A stretch of DNA of 64,000 nucleotides from Meiothermus sp. (GTDB lineage Bacteria > Deinococcota > Deinococci > Deinococcales > Thermaceae). This document shows, one piece after another, positions 28,194 to 37,063 of this stretch (position 1 is its first letter; the number at the start of each line of letters is the position of its first letter). A model generated the notes under the pieces. The model saw only the letters and a program-made list of their open reading frames with translations. It ran no database searches and was not told the origin of the DNA. The DNA lies in contig NZ_JANWVH010000003.1 in the NCBI RefSeq assembly GCF_025056915.1, forward strand, positions 1 through 64,000. Reading direction: 5' to 3'. Both the position numbers and the translations under genes were made by a program.

Positions 28194-28668
28194 CACAGTG
28201 TACACACTCCAGAGGCACGGAAGGCGGGTGGGGTTTGTGCTTCTATTTGGGTGTTGTACCCAGTCTGTGAGGTTGGTTATGGTCGAAATTCGGTGCGCCA
28301 GCAAACTTCTAAAAGCCTACATGCCAGATTGGACGAGTTGGTCATCGGACTTGACCGACCGAAGGCAGCGCGCTGGAAGATATAATCACCAGAATTTTGC
28401 GGACTATCCCTATAAGGCCAGCATCAGCCAGAAAGTCGAGTTACTTCTAGCAAACCTTGGCCGGGTGATTGTTTGTACTGCTCAGGATGCAAATTTCGGG
28501 GTTGAGCGTTTCTTGTAAGAATACAAGATGGGCGTTAACCCGTCGTTACTGCGTTAAGGATGGTGAATTTTCCATAGCATTTTGACAGGGATGCCCTAGC
28601 ATTCTCCTAAGCGCACACCGGTGTGCGTAGACTTTTACATAAAACAACCATTGAGTGGAAGGGTCATT
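28194..28668. other. 475-bp non-coding stretch before the polysaccharide cluster
   Basis: This stretch is visibly lower in GC than the surroundings and holds no convincing gene. At 28612-28627 is a perfect 16-bp palindrome, CGCACACCGGTGTGCG. TTGACA occurs at 28582-28587 without a clear -10 at standard spacing. The long leader before a polysaccharide operon is typical of regulated surface-sugar genes. Open frames crossing it (28018-28518, 28161-28385) have atypical composition and no recognisable domain. Confidence 0.5.
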
Positions 28669-30141
28669 ATGGCGCAATGGGGAATCACTTGGGCGGCCAG
28701 CCAAAGAGAGGATTTGCGCGCAAATAACGTGCGAAACAGGCGAGCCCCGGCTTGGGTGCCGATTATTCTGTGGTTGACGGATGTGCTGGCCCTCGAGCTC
28801 TCCCTCGGCCTAGCCATCCTGGTGCGTGAGACCCTTCTGACCTGGTGGCCCAACGGGCTAACTTGGAGTGATTACGCCCTTTTGGCTTTCATCATCGCAA
28901 CCTTTCCTTTGGGTTACATGTTCTGGGCGCTCTATCCTGGTTACGGGATTCATCCGGTCGAGCGAATGCGCCGAACCTTCCTTATAACGGTGCTGTTATT
29001 TCTAACCGCGCTGCTGATCTTTGCCATCCTACCGGCCACTCGCCCCTTAGGAGCAATTCTCGTTGCAACTGGCGCATTTGCCGTTTTTTTGGTGCCGATT
29101 CTAAATGCCTTGGCGCGTGAACTGCTGATCCGGGCCGGATGGTGGGGTTATCCAGTGGTGATTCTGGGAGCGGGCTTGATTGGCGCAATGGTGGTCAGGG
29201 CATTACGCCATGAACGGTACCTGGGCCTGGTGCCGGTGGCATTTCTGGACGACGACCCACAGAAACAGGGTCGGCTCGTCGAAGGGGTGCCCGTGCTGGG
29301 GCCGCTCAGTATGGCCGAGCAAGTGAGCAGACAGGGGGTGCGGGAAGCCCTGGTGGCTATTTCGAGCATTGGTCGGGCAGAACTCAAAGAACTTGTACAC
29401 AGGTTGCCTTTTTTCCACGTCACGGTCATACCCGATTTGGGCGAGCCCACCATTGACTGGTTTTCGGTGCGAAGCCTGGGGCGGATACATGGCGTGGCGG
29501 TTCGTAAAAATCTGCTGCTTCCCCGGAACCGGGTCATGAAGTGGTGGATGGATCGGTTGCTGGGCTGGCCGCTATTTGTGCTCAGCCTGCCGCTGATCTG
29601 GCTGCTGGCTTTGTGGGTGCGCCTGGTCAGCCCCGGCTCGCCTTACTTCACCCAGACCCGCGAAGGTCTTGGGGGCCGGTCCATCAACATCCTCAAGCTG
29701 CGCACCATGTACCCCGATGCCGACCAGCGCCTCGAGCGTTACCTGGCCGAGAACCCCGAGGCCAAGGCCGAGTGGGAGCGCTCCTTTAAGCTCAAGCGCG
29801 ACCCGCGCATCCTGCCTGGGGTGGGCCACTTTCTGCGCAAGACCAGCCTGGACGAGTTGCCCCAACTCTATAACGTGGTGCGGGGGGAGATGAGCCTGGT
29901 CGGGCCGCGGCCCTTTCCGGCTTACCACCTCGAGCGCTTCTCGCCAGAGTTCCGCCAGCTGCGCCATAGCGTGTTGCCGGGCATAACCGGCTTCTGGCAG
30001 GTGCTGGCCCGCTCCGACAGCGACCTCAAACTTCAGGAAGAACTGGACACCTACTACATCCGCAACTGGTCGCCCTGGCTGGACGTGTATCTGCTATTTC
30101 GCACCGTGCTGGCCGTGCTGGGTTCCAAGGGGGCGTATTGA
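28669..30141 (+). CDS. Polyprenyl-phosphate sugar-1-phosphate transferase (WbaP/WcaJ type)
   Basis: This protein is 490 aa from the ATG at 28669 (GGAAGGG upstream); the track's GTG at 28621 is in a palindrome. About four N-terminal membrane helices (residues 28-150), then a CoA-binding-like Rossmann domain (GAGLIG, 167-172), then the C-terminal bacterial sugar transferase domain from about 290 (RVMKWWMDRLLGWPLFVLSLP, KLRTMYPDAD, KTSLDELPQLYNVVRGEMSL, VGPRPF, RSDSDLKLQEELDTYYI). It starts a lipid-linked repeat unit by moving a sugar-1-phosphate onto undecaprenyl phosphate at the inner membrane. The stop is immediately followed by the next ATG. Confidence 0.93.
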   Translation: MAQWGITWAASQREDLRANNVRNRRAPAWVPIILWLTDVLALELSLGLAILVRETLLTWWPNGLTWSDYALLAFIIATFPLGYMFWALYPGYGIHPVERMRRTFLITVLLFLTALLIFAILPATRPLGAILVATGAFAVFLVPILNALARELLIRAGWWGYPVVILGAGLIGAMVVRALRHERYLGLVPVAFLDDDPQKQGRLVEGVPVLGPLSMAEQVSRQGVREALVAISSIGRAELKELVHRLPFFHVTVIPDLGEPTIDWFSVRSLGRIHGVAVRKNLLLPRNRVMKWWMDRLLGWPLFVLSLPLIWLLALWVRLVSPGSPYFTQTREGLGGRSINILKLRTMYPDADQRLERYLAENPEAKAEWERSFKLKRDPRILPGVGHFLRKTSLDELPQLYNVVRGEMSLVGPRPFPAYHLERFSPEFRQLRHSVLPGITGFWQVLARSDSDLKLQEELDTYYIRNWSPWLDVYLLFRTVLAVLGSKGAY

Positions 30142-30921
30142 ATGAAAGAGTTGGCCATTGAGCGAACCAATGTGCTGGGCGTGGGCATCAGCGCCATCAA
30201 CATCCCGATGGCGCTCGAGGCCCTCGAGGACTTTATCCAGCGAAAGCATCGCACCTACGTGTGCATTACCGGGGTGCACGGGGTGATGGAGAGCCAGGCC
30301 GACCCCGAACTGCGCAAAATCCACAACCAGGCGGGCCTGGTCACCCCCGACGGGATGCCCATGGTCTGGCTGAGTCGCCTGGCCGGGCACAAGCACGTAG
30401 ACCGGGTATACGGCCCCGACCTGATGCTGGCCGTTTGCCAGGCTTCCTTGCACAAGGGATACCGTCACTTTTTCTACGGCGGCCACGAGGGGGTTCCCGA
30501 ACTTTTGCGGGACAGGCTACAGGAGAGGTTTCCGGGCCTGCAGGTGGTCGGCACCTACTCGCCTCCCTTCCGCCCCCTTACCCCGGAGGAGGACGCCGCC
30601 ATTGTGGCCCAGATCAATGAGGCCCGGCCCGACATCGTGTGGGTGGGTCTCAGCACCCCCAAGCAGGAACGCTGGATGGCCACCCACCTGGGCAAAATTG
30701 AGGCGCCGGTGATGATCGGGGTGGGAGCCGCCTTCGACTTTCACGCGGGCCTCAAGCCCCAGGCCCCCCGCTGGATGCAACGCAGCGGTCTGGAGTGGTT
30801 GTTCCGCATGCTCTCCGAACCCCGGCGGCTGGCCCGGCGTTACCTGCAAAATAACCCCAAGTTTGTGATGGCAGTGCTGATGCAAATGCTGGGCCTGCGT
30901 CGCTACAAGTTAGATACCTGA
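30142..30921 (+). CDS. WecG/TagA/CpsF-family glycosyltransferase
   Basis: This 259-aa GT26-family protein has DGMPMVWLSRL with the catalytic Asp region (VTPDGMP), FFYGGHEGVPELL, and WVGLSTPKQERWM with the binding loop, then VGAAFDFHAGLKPQAPRWMQRSGLEWLFR, the family hallmark. It has no transmembrane segment but an amphipathic C-terminus (PRRLARRYLQNNPKFVMAVLMQML) for membrane association. Such enzymes add the second sugar, often ManNAc or its acid from UDP-ManNAc, to the lipid-linked primer made by the upstream enzyme. The divergent wecB would supply UDP-ManNAc, which fits. Confidence 0.92.
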   Translation: MKELAIERTNVLGVGISAINIPMALEALEDFIQRKHRTYVCITGVHGVMESQADPELRKIHNQAGLVTPDGMPMVWLSRLAGHKHVDRVYGPDLMLAVCQASLHKGYRHFFYGGHEGVPELLRDRLQERFPGLQVVGTYSPPFRPLTPEEDAAIVAQINEARPDIVWVGLSTPKQERWMATHLGKIEAPVMIGVGAAFDFHAGLKPQAPRWMQRSGLEWLFRMLSEPRRLARRYLQNNPKFVMAVLMQMLGLRRYKLDT

Positions 30922-30932
30922 GGAGGAAAGGC

Positions 30933-31922
30933 ATGAAAACAGCTCTCGTTTGTGGTGCAGGTGGATTCATCGGTGGGCATTTGGTCAAGAAACTCAAAGC
31001 CCAGGGCTACTGGGTACGCGGGGTGGATCTCAAACGGCATGAGTTTTCGGAAAGCCCGGCTGACGAGTTTGTGGTGGGCGACCTGCGCGACCCCCGTCTG
31101 GTGGCCGAGGTGATTGACCGGAAGTTTGACGAGGTCTATCAGCTGGCCGCCGACATGGGGGGGGCCGGTTTTGTTTTCACCGGCGAGAACGACGCCGCCA
31201 TCATGCACAACTCAGCCCTGATAAACCTGAACGTGCTGGAGGAGCTGCACCACAAGGGCGTGGGGAAGGTCTTCTACTCCTCTTCAGCCTGCATGTACCC
31301 TGAGTACAACCAGCTCGACCCCTCCAAGCCCGTAACCGCCGAGGACTCGGCCTACCCGGCCATGCCCGACAGCGAGTATGGCTGGGAGAAGCTCTTCAGC
31401 GAGCGTCTCTACTTCGCCTACCACCGCAACTACGGAATCGATGTGCGGGTGGCCCGTTTTCACAATATCTTTGGACCGGAAGGCACCTGGGAAGGAGGGC
31501 GCGAGAAGGCCCCCGCCGCCATGTGCCGCAAAGTGGCCGAGGCGCCAGAGGGGGGGGTCATTGAGGTCTGGGGCCCCGGTACCCAAACCCGCTCCTTCCT
31601 GTACGTGGACGAGTGCCTGGAAGCCATCGAACGCTTTATGAACAGCGACTATATTGGCCCTCTCAACATTGGCTCGGAGGAGATGATCAGCATCAACGAC
31701 CTGGCCCGCATGACCATCGAAATCTCCGGCAAGAACCTCACCATCCGCAACGTTCCGGGCCCCGTCGGAGTCCAGGGGCGTAACTCAGACAACACCCGTA
31801 TCCGTGAGAAGCTGGGCTGGGCCCCGCACCGCCCGCTGCGCGAGGGCATGGAGCGCACCTACGCCTGGGTGGCCGAGCAGGTGGCCAAGAAACGGAAAGC
31901 CCAAGAGGCTCTGGTGCGATAA
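30933..31922 (+). CDS. GDP-mannose 3,5-epimerase-like SDR enzyme
   Basis: This 329-aa protein has RBS GAGGAGG. The NAD-binding motif is GAGGFIGG (8-15). The active site has YxxxK (Y149, K153) and C120 in SSSACMYPEY, matching the plant GDP-mannose 3,5-epimerase motif SSACIYPEF. Further matches to that enzyme are FHNIFGPEGTWEGGREKAPA, TQTRSFLYVDE and GRNSDNTRIREKLGWAP. These resemble the plant enzyme more than ordinary UDP-Glc/GlcA epimerases. It would make GDP-L-galactose or GDP-L-gulose for the polysaccharide; the reaction is inferred by motif memory. An intrinsic terminator follows. Confidence 0.85.
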   Translation: MKTALVCGAGGFIGGHLVKKLKAQGYWVRGVDLKRHEFSESPADEFVVGDLRDPRLVAEVIDRKFDEVYQLAADMGGAGFVFTGENDAAIMHNSALINLNVLEELHHKGVGKVFYSSSACMYPEYNQLDPSKPVTAEDSAYPAMPDSEYGWEKLFSERLYFAYHRNYGIDVRVARFHNIFGPEGTWEGGREKAPAAMCRKVAEAPEGGVIEVWGPGTQTRSFLYVDECLEAIERFMNSDYIGPLNIGSEEMISINDLARMTIEISGKNLTIRNVPGPVGVQGRNSDNTRIREKLGWAPHRPLREGMERTYAWVAEQVAKKRKAQEALVR

Positions 31923-31941
31923 GGCATTTCTGGGCATGGCG

Positions 31942-31965
31942 CCCCGACTTTGGTCGGGGTTTCTT
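31942..31965 (+). terminator. Terminator of the polysaccharide operon
   Basis: CCCCGAC-TTTG-GTCGGGG is followed by TTTCTT, just after the epimerase gene. Confidence 0.8.
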
Positions 31966-32018
31966 GCGCTTCTAACCCAATTTTCAAGCCGATCCGTCAA
32001 GCTACGAGGGTGCACTGG

Positions 32019-32675
32019 ATGGGTTTTTTTGTGCTTATTCTGGTCTTATTTTCGCTGGTCATGGCGCAGCAACTGCGTTTTATCCCCACCCAGCCGTACG
32101 CAACCCAGCGGGGCGCGTGCATTCCGGCGCCGGCTCCCCGAAATCCCACCGAGCAGTCTAAGTGGGAGGAGTGGCCGGGCTACCGCGAGCGCATTGCGGC
32201 CCTGGCCCCGCATCTTTCGGGTGAACCCGACCCGGTTTTGCTGATGCCGGTGCAGGGGGTGCGGGTGCGGCAGATTTGGGACAGCTTCGGGGCTTTGCGC
32301 CCCGGAGGCCGCCGCCATGAGGGGCAGGACATCTTCGCCCGGCGGGGCACCCCGGTTTACTCGGCCACCGAAGGCTATGTGCTGCGGATGGCGTATGGCC
32401 CGGTGGGGGGGTTGCAAATTTTCGTGCTGGGGGCTGGTGAGAAGCGCTACTACTACGCGCACCTCGAGCGTTTTGCACCCGGCCTGCGGGAGGGCGACTG
32501 GGTCACGCCGCAAACCCTGTTGGGCTACGTGGGCAACACCGGCATCGCCCGGGGCACACCGCCCCACCTGCATTTTGGCCTCTACGAGGGCGGGCGCGAA
32601 ACCTGCAACTACCGGGCTCTCGACCCCCTCCCCCTGCTGCGCGACCGCGACTGGCAAACCCTTGCAAGGCGGTAA
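32019..32675 (+). CDS. M23-family (LytM) metallopeptidase, exported, copy 1
   Basis: This protein is 218 aa from the ATG at 32019 (GAGGG 9 nt upstream). The signal sequence is MGFFVLILVLFSLVMA. The C-terminal LytM domain (residues 75-215) has zinc ligands H100 and D104 (RHEGQDIF) and H183-x-H185 (PHLHFG), plus the YYYAHLERF loop. It cleaves peptidoglycan cross-bridges or stems outside the membrane, or regulates an amidase. It is a tandem paralogue of the next gene. The track start at 31950 overlaps the upstream terminator and is rejected. Confidence 0.9.
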   Translation: MGFFVLILVLFSLVMAQQLRFIPTQPYATQRGACIPAPAPRNPTEQSKWEEWPGYRERIAALAPHLSGEPDPVLLMPVQGVRVRQIWDSFGALRPGGRRHEGQDIFARRGTPVYSATEGYVLRMAYGPVGGLQIFVLGAGEKRYYYAHLERFAPGLREGDWVTPQTLLGYVGNTGIARGTPPHLHFGLYEGGRETCNYRALDPLPLLRDRDWQTLARR

Positions 32676-32690
32676 GGAGTTCAACCCTTC

Positions 32691-33305
32691 GTGAAAAACA
32701 CCCTGGCCTTCCTGTTGCTGCTGGCCTTGAGCGCCTGCGTGTGGCCGCGCTCGAGCCCGCCAAATCCTGGGAGCGAAGCCCCCGACGAAAGCCCCGGAAC
32801 TGGTTGGACCCGCCTTGACGACTATGGTCGCCTGCTGGCCCAGCCGCCCGATGGCGAACTCCTGATGCCGGTGCGGGGGGTGCAGGTGCGCCAGGTAACC
32901 GATACCTTTCTGGCGCCCCGCCCGGGTGGGCGGTTGCACGAAGGCCAGGACATCTTTGCGCCCAGGGGAACCCCCGTCTACGCGGCCACCGAAGGTGTGG
33001 TTGTCCGGATGGGTTATGGGCAGCTGGGGGGCTTGTTTGTGATGGTTCTGGGGCCAGGGGGGCGGCGTTACTACTATGCCCACCTCGACCGACATGCCGA
33101 GGGCCTGCAAGAAGGCGACTGGGTGAGCCGACAGACCCTTTTGGGCTATGTGGGCAATACCGGCAACGCCCGCGCCACGCCCCCGCACCTGCACTTTGGG
33201 GTGTACGGCAGCCGATGGCGTCTGGATGACCGGGTGATTAATCCCCTGCCCTTGTTGGCCAACCGTAACTGGCAGACCCTGGACGAGAAAGCGAACGACC
33301 CCTAG
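32691..33305 (+). CDS. M23-family (LytM) metallopeptidase, lipoprotein, copy 2
   Basis: This 204-aa protein starts at GTG with GGAG 11 nt upstream. The lipobox LSAC (C16) makes it a lipoprotein anchored by the lipidated Cys. The LytM domain has H83, D87 and H166-x-H168 and reads HEGQDIFAPRGTPVYAATEG, nearly the same as copy 1. The two genes are 15 bp apart and arose by tandem duplication, one secreted and one lipid-anchored. Both keep all zinc ligands, so both may be active. Confidence 0.92.
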   Translation: MKNTLAFLLLLALSACVWPRSSPPNPGSEAPDESPGTGWTRLDDYGRLLAQPPDGELLMPVRGVQVRQVTDTFLAPRPGGRLHEGQDIFAPRGTPVYAATEGVVVRMGYGQLGGLFVMVLGPGGRRYYYAHLDRHAEGLQEGDWVSRQTLLGYVGNTGNARATPPHLHFGVYGSRWRLDDRVINPLPLLANRNWQTLDEKANDP

Positions 33306-33497
33306 CAAAAGGCCGAAAGCCAAAAGCTTCGAGTTGAACCCTCAAAGAGGAATGCACCATGATCGCAGCCCGGCTCCCGAGGCTTCGACGCTGCAACTTT
33401 CGGCAAAATGCCACTTTCTTGAAGGCAGCGGCGGGCAACGGGGGTTTGGGATTGGGGCACAGGGTTTGATGCCAGCTTTGCTTGAACCCTTTGCATA

Positions 33498-34652
33498 CTA
33501 GCCGGCTCTGGGCCGCAGCAGGCCGGCCAGCAAGGCAATCACCACCGCCAGACCCGCCACCAGAGCAAACGACACCCGCAGCGAGGTGGAGTGGGCAACC
33601 AACCCAATGACCGGAGGCCCCGCCAGAAAGCCCAGGTAGCCAAGGGTTGCCACCGAAGCCAGGGCCACGCCGGGTTGCACCCCCGGCACACGCCCTGCCG
33701 CGCTAAAAGCCAGGGGAAACAGGGTGCAGTAGCCCAGCCCAACCATCACAAAGCCCAGCAAGGCGACCTCTGGGCGGGCTGCCAGCAGGGTCATGACGAA
33801 GCCACTTGCGGCCAGGAGACCGCCCCCTCTGGCCAGGGCAACCGGGCCGAAGCGGTCGGTGAGGGCATCGCCGGTCAGGCGCCCCACGACCATGGCCACC
33901 GAAAAGGCCGAGAAGGCCAGTGCTGCCACGGCCTCACTGCTGCCGATTTCCTGCTTCATGAACACCGCGCTCCAGTCGGCCACTGCGCCTTCGCCCAGCC
34001 CGGTGCAGAACACAATTAAGCCCAGGCCCAGGAGCACGCCCCGGGGCCACACAAAGCGAGGCCCAGTTGGGGCGGGCCGAACCTCCAGCAGTTGACGGGA
34101 GGCCCAGAGCATTGCCAGCCCTGAGGCCAGCGCCATCCATGTGAAAAAGGGGAGCGGTGCGATTGCGGCGGCAGCCGCCGCCCCCCCCAGAGCGGCCCCC
34201 ACCAGGCCCCCCAGGCTGAAGAGCGCGTGAAAACTGGACATGATGGGCCTTGCGTAGCGCTTCTCGGCCTCCACAGCCTGGGCATTCATCGAGATGTCCA
34301 TGGCGGCGTTGGTGAAGCCAAACACAAAAAGCGCCAGGGCCAGCGTCCAGCCGCTGGGAGCCAGGGCCAGGAGGGGGAGCGAAAGGCAGTTGCTCAGGGC
34401 CGCCAGCGTCACCACCGGGCGGCTGCCCCAGTGGGCAATCAGCCAGCCGGTCAGGGGCATGGCCAGCACCAGCCCTACGGGGCCACCCAGCAACACCAAC
34501 CCCAACTCGCCGGTATTGAGGCCCAGATTTTGCTTAATGGCCGGAATGCGCGAAACCCAGGCAGCCAGGATGAAGCCGCAAACAAAGAAAGTCAGGTAGA
34601 TGGCGAGTCTGGCCAGGGGCAGGTGTTCTGGTCTGCGGGGTGTTGCACTCAT
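33498..34652 (-). CDS. MFS transporter (YbjJ-like)
   Basis: This protein is 384 aa from the ATG at 34652 (AGAGGA 8 nt upstream); the track's first 30 residues are not credible. Twelve hydrophobic segments are visible. The N-terminal cytoplasmic loop is WLIAHWGSRPVV and the second-half loop is GRLTGDALTDRFGPVALARG. It may export or import a small organic compound; the substrate is unknown. It lies between the peptidases and the cupin gene on the opposite strand and is convergent with the M23 pair. The 192-bp gap after those genes holds no clear feature. Confidence 0.85.
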   Translation of the reverse strand: MSATPRRPEHLPLARLAIYLTFFVCGFILAAWVSRIPAIKQNLGLNTGELGLVLLGGPVGLVLAMPLTGWLIAHWGSRPVVTLAALSNCLSLPLLALAPSGWTLALALFVFGFTNAAMDISMNAQAVEAEKRYARPIMSSFHALFSLGGLVGAALGGAAAAAAIAPLPFFTWMALASGLAMLWASRQLLEVRPAPTGPRFVWPRGVLLGLGLIVFCTGLGEGAVADWSAVFMKQEIGSSEAVAALAFSAFSVAMVVGRLTGDALTDRFGPVALARGGGLLAASGFVMTLLAARPEVALLGFVMVGLGYCTLFPLAFSAAGRVPGVQPGVALASVATLGYLGFLAGPPVIGLVAHSTSLRVSFALVAGLAVVIALLAGLLRPRAG

Positions 34653-34747
34653 AGCATCGATCCTCTCAATGGCTAGATTCGCTGGCTGAAGGCTTCGGTC
34701 AAGGCCCTGCTTTGATAAGCAACCGACGAAGCCACTGGACATTGGGC

Positions 34748-35248
34748 TTATCGGGTCAACCTCTCGATCAGGTCTCGGTGCTGGGGGAACTGCTGGGCCA
34801 GTTGCGCCCGCTGGGCCAGCTCAAAGTCGGCGAAGTCGAAACCGGGGGCTATGGTGCAGCCGACCAGGGCGAAGGTCTGGGGTGCATCCAGGCTGGCGGC
34901 AAACCAGTAACCCGCTGGAACAACTTGCTGAAAGGACTGGCCCTGGCCGGGGTCTGGGCCCAGATGCAGACGGGAGAGTTCCCCTAAAGGCGAAATGAGC
35001 CATAAAGTCAGCGAACTGCCGGTATAGAAGTGCCAGACCTCATCGCTCGTGAGCCGATGAAAAGCCGAAAAATCGGGGTGTTCCAGCAAGAAGTAGATGG
35101 CGGTTGAAAAAGGCCGCTGGCCCTTGTAGCGGTGGGGCAGGTGGGGTTCGGCGATGGCCTCGTCGGCCTTATAGGTTTGCCGATAGAACCCACCCTCCGG
35201 GTGCGCCGCCAACCCCAGATAATCCACCCAAAATTTCGCGCTATGCAT
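34748..35248 (-). CDS. DUF985 cupin-like protein
   Basis: This protein is 166 aa from the ATG at 35248, with AAAGGAG upstream. It is a single cupin barrel of the DUF985 family: FWVDYLGLAAHPEGGFYRQTY at the N-terminus, YFLLEHPDFSAFHRLTSDEVWHFYTG and QQVVPAGYWFAASLD in the core. Family members such as yeast YML079w bind an unknown small ligand and may act on sugars. No signal peptide. The specific function is not known. Confidence 0.9.
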   Translation of the reverse strand: MHSAKFWVDYLGLAAHPEGGFYRQTYKADEAIAEPHLPHRYKGQRPFSTAIYFLLEHPDFSAFHRLTSDEVWHFYTGSSLTLWLISPLGELSRLHLGPDPGQGQSFQQVVPAGYWFAASLDAPQTFALVGCTIAPGFDFADFELAQRAQLAQQFPQHRDLIERLTR

Positions 35249-35352
35249 ACTGATTCCACTCCTTTGCGGCTTGATGGTCTGGAACGAGGGGCGAGAACAT
35301 TTGCAAGCAGCGTCTTCGATCAATGCAAGCGCATGGTCAGACGAACTGGGGC

Positions 35353-35871
35353 CTAACGACGGCGCTTCGCCGAGCGCAGCAGGCTACCTGAATCGGGCCA
35401 GATGCCATCGGCGATCAGGTGTAGCCACTGCGAGGCATAATACCCCAGTACCCATGCCCACAAAATTTCCTGGGGAGGGGCTTTGAGCCGGGCTTGAAGG
35501 TTGAAGCTGAGTCCCAGGTAGTCTGCGATAGCGGTGAGGCCCCAGTACAGCACCACCCCCATTGCCCCCAGGTACAACAGGCGCGTTAGAGGGCCCACAA
35601 TCCAGGTGTGGGAAAGCCCCCGGTGGGCAAACATCCAGCCGTAGGGAACCCAAAACCAGCCCAACCAACCCCAGCGCCCCTTGGCCCGCACCTGCTGTTC
35701 GGCCAGGTCTAGATCGGGGGTAATCAGAAATGTTCCGATCAAGAAACTGCCAACAAAGGCCACTGCGACCGGTTGGGAGATGTCAACTTCCTTTTGGTAG
35801 ACCCAGTAAGCGGCGGAGGCCAACCCCAACACACCCATATTGATGGCTTCGTGAACGCGACCCGAAGGCAT
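35353..35871 (-). CDS. DUF2227 membrane-associated putative metal-binding protein
   Basis: This 172-aa protein has TAAACT 6 nt before the ATG (leaderless). Visible motifs are VHEAINMGVLG near the start, TPDLDLAEQQVRAKG, MFAHRGLSHTWIVGP and LGYYASQWLHLIADGIWP. The conserved His/Asp residues resemble the DUF2227 (YdjM-related) integral membrane hydrolase-like group. Several hydrophobic segments follow. The function is unknown. Confidence 0.75.
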   Translation of the reverse strand: MPSGRVHEAINMGVLGLASAAYWVYQKEVDISQPVAVAFVGSFLIGTFLITPDLDLAEQQVRAKGRWGWLGWFWVPYGWMFAHRGLSHTWIVGPLTRLLYLGAMGVVLYWGLTAIADYLGLSFNLQARLKAPPQEILWAWVLGYYASQWLHLIADGIWPDSGSLLRSAKRRR

Positions 35872-35877
35872 TTGCGT

Positions 35878-35883
35878 AGTTTA
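35878..35883 (-). promoter_or_regulatory. -10 box of the DUF2227 gene (leaderless)
   Basis: TAAACT on the minus strand ends 6 nt before the ATG. Confidence 0.45.
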
Positions 35884-36485
35884 CAAGTTTGTGTCGAGGG
35901 GTATGGCGACAAGCGAACCACACCTAAGGCCTACGAACCCACAGGCTGCAAACCCAAGTCGAAGGCTTCAACAACAGGAATCTGATGCCCCACCCTTCCA
36001 TTCACCTGCCTGGCCTTGAAGAATGCCGCTGCCTGCTTGGAAGGGCAGGCGCATGGTTTAGGGCCTTGATGAACCTTGTGATGCCATCTTTGACCCAACA
36101 ATGTGCGAACTGAAGGTGCGATGTGGCAAGGGGCAATCGGTAGAGACCCCTACGTTACCTGCAACCAACCGCCCCCTTCTTGAAAGCAGCCTGAACGCAC
36201 AAAGTTGGTATAAATCGCTGCAACCGCCGGTTCCTGCGTTTTGCCGAAAGCTCGGAATCGTCTCGAGGTTGCACCCCATCCACACCCGCTGCATACTTTT
36301 GCAAACCATTTTCGATAATTTTGTCCTTGTCAGAAAATATGGCACTGTGCGGGTCTTTGAAGTAAGCCGAACCCGCTGGCGGGAGTATCGAACCAAATTC
36401 GTAAAACCCTGTCTGAGACAGCTTTGCAAGATATGACCAACTTGCTGCGGGGTCTCGGTCTCATCTACATCCCCAGGGGTTCTGC
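35884..36485. other. 600-bp non-coding gap before TetR-carD
   Basis: This divergent gap has lower GC and no coherent frame; the 191-codon minus-strand frame at 36058-36633 has no recognisable domain and overlaps TetR. A stem GCCTGC-TTGGAAGG-GCAGGC is at about 36029-36048. A-T-rich tracts near 36290-36350 could be an upstream promoter region. I see no repeat of the main family here. The length is unusual for this compact genome. Confidence 0.45.
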
Positions 36486-36491
36486 TACACT
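36486..36491 (+). promoter_or_regulatory. -10 box of tetR-carD (leaderless)
   Basis: TACACT ends 8 nt before the GTG start of the TetR gene; the transcript would have almost no leader. Confidence 0.4.
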
Positions 36492-36499
36492 CTACAGGC

Positions 36500-37063
36500 G
36501 TGACCGTGGAGGCTCGGACTGCCCCCAAACGCGAAGTGATCCTCGAGGCAACCATCCGAGTTCTAAGAGACCGGGGGTTGTCGGGCCTGAAAGTCGAGGA
36601 AGTAGCCAGGGAAGCCGAAGTCGGCAAGGGCACAGTTTACCTTTATTTCCAGGATAAACAAGACCTGCTGAAGGCGCTGGTGGAGCACCACACGTTTTCT
36701 TACTACCAGAAAGTAGAGAAAGTGGTGAACCAGAGCGCTTCTTTCCGAGACCGACTGGCCGAAGTGTTGCGGCTTCGCATCGCTTGGGTGGAGGAGTGGC
36801 GCGGTTTGTGGGCGGCGGTGGCCCGGGAGGCCCATCCCGAGGACACCACCGGCTGGCTCAAGGGCATGCACGAGCATTACCAACATTTGCTTGAAAAGCT
36901 GGTGCAGGACGGCAAGGCCAGGGGCGAGGTGCGCCCCGAGCTGGATACCAGCCTGACGGCAGCCAGCATTGCAGCCCTGGCCTGCAACCCGCAGCTCGAG
37001 TTTCCACGGGAAGCCTACCTCGAGCACCTGCTTGGGGTCTTGTTGAAAGGAGTGGCGTTGTGA
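36500..37063 (+). CDS. TetR-family transcriptional regulator
   Basis: This 187-aa protein starts at GTG. The N-terminal TetR helix-turn-helix occupies residues 11-58 (ILEATIRVLRDRGLSGLKVE, EVAREAEVGKGTVYLYFQDK) and a helical ligand or dimerisation domain follows. The ligand is unknown. Its stop overlaps the carD start as GTGA, so the two are translated together. Whether it controls its own promoter cannot be read; a TACACT box is 8 nt upstream. Confidence 0.9.
   Translation: MTVEARTAPKREVILEATIRVLRDRGLSGLKVEEVAREAEVGKGTVYLYFQDKQDLLKALVEHHTFSYYQKVEKVVNQSASFRDRLAEVLRLRIAWVEEWRGLWAAVAREAHPEDTTGWLKGMHEHYQHLLEKLVQDGKARGEVRPELDTSLTAASIAALACNPQLEFPREAYLEHLLGVLLKGVAL

Noticed and set aside
28018-28518. 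166-codon frame across the gap upstream of the polysaccharide cluster
   Set aside because: It begins inside wecB on the other strand, has odd composition, and no domain.
36058-36633. 191-codon frame in the gap before TetR
   Set aside because: It overlaps TetR, has no ribosome-binding site, and no recognisable domain.
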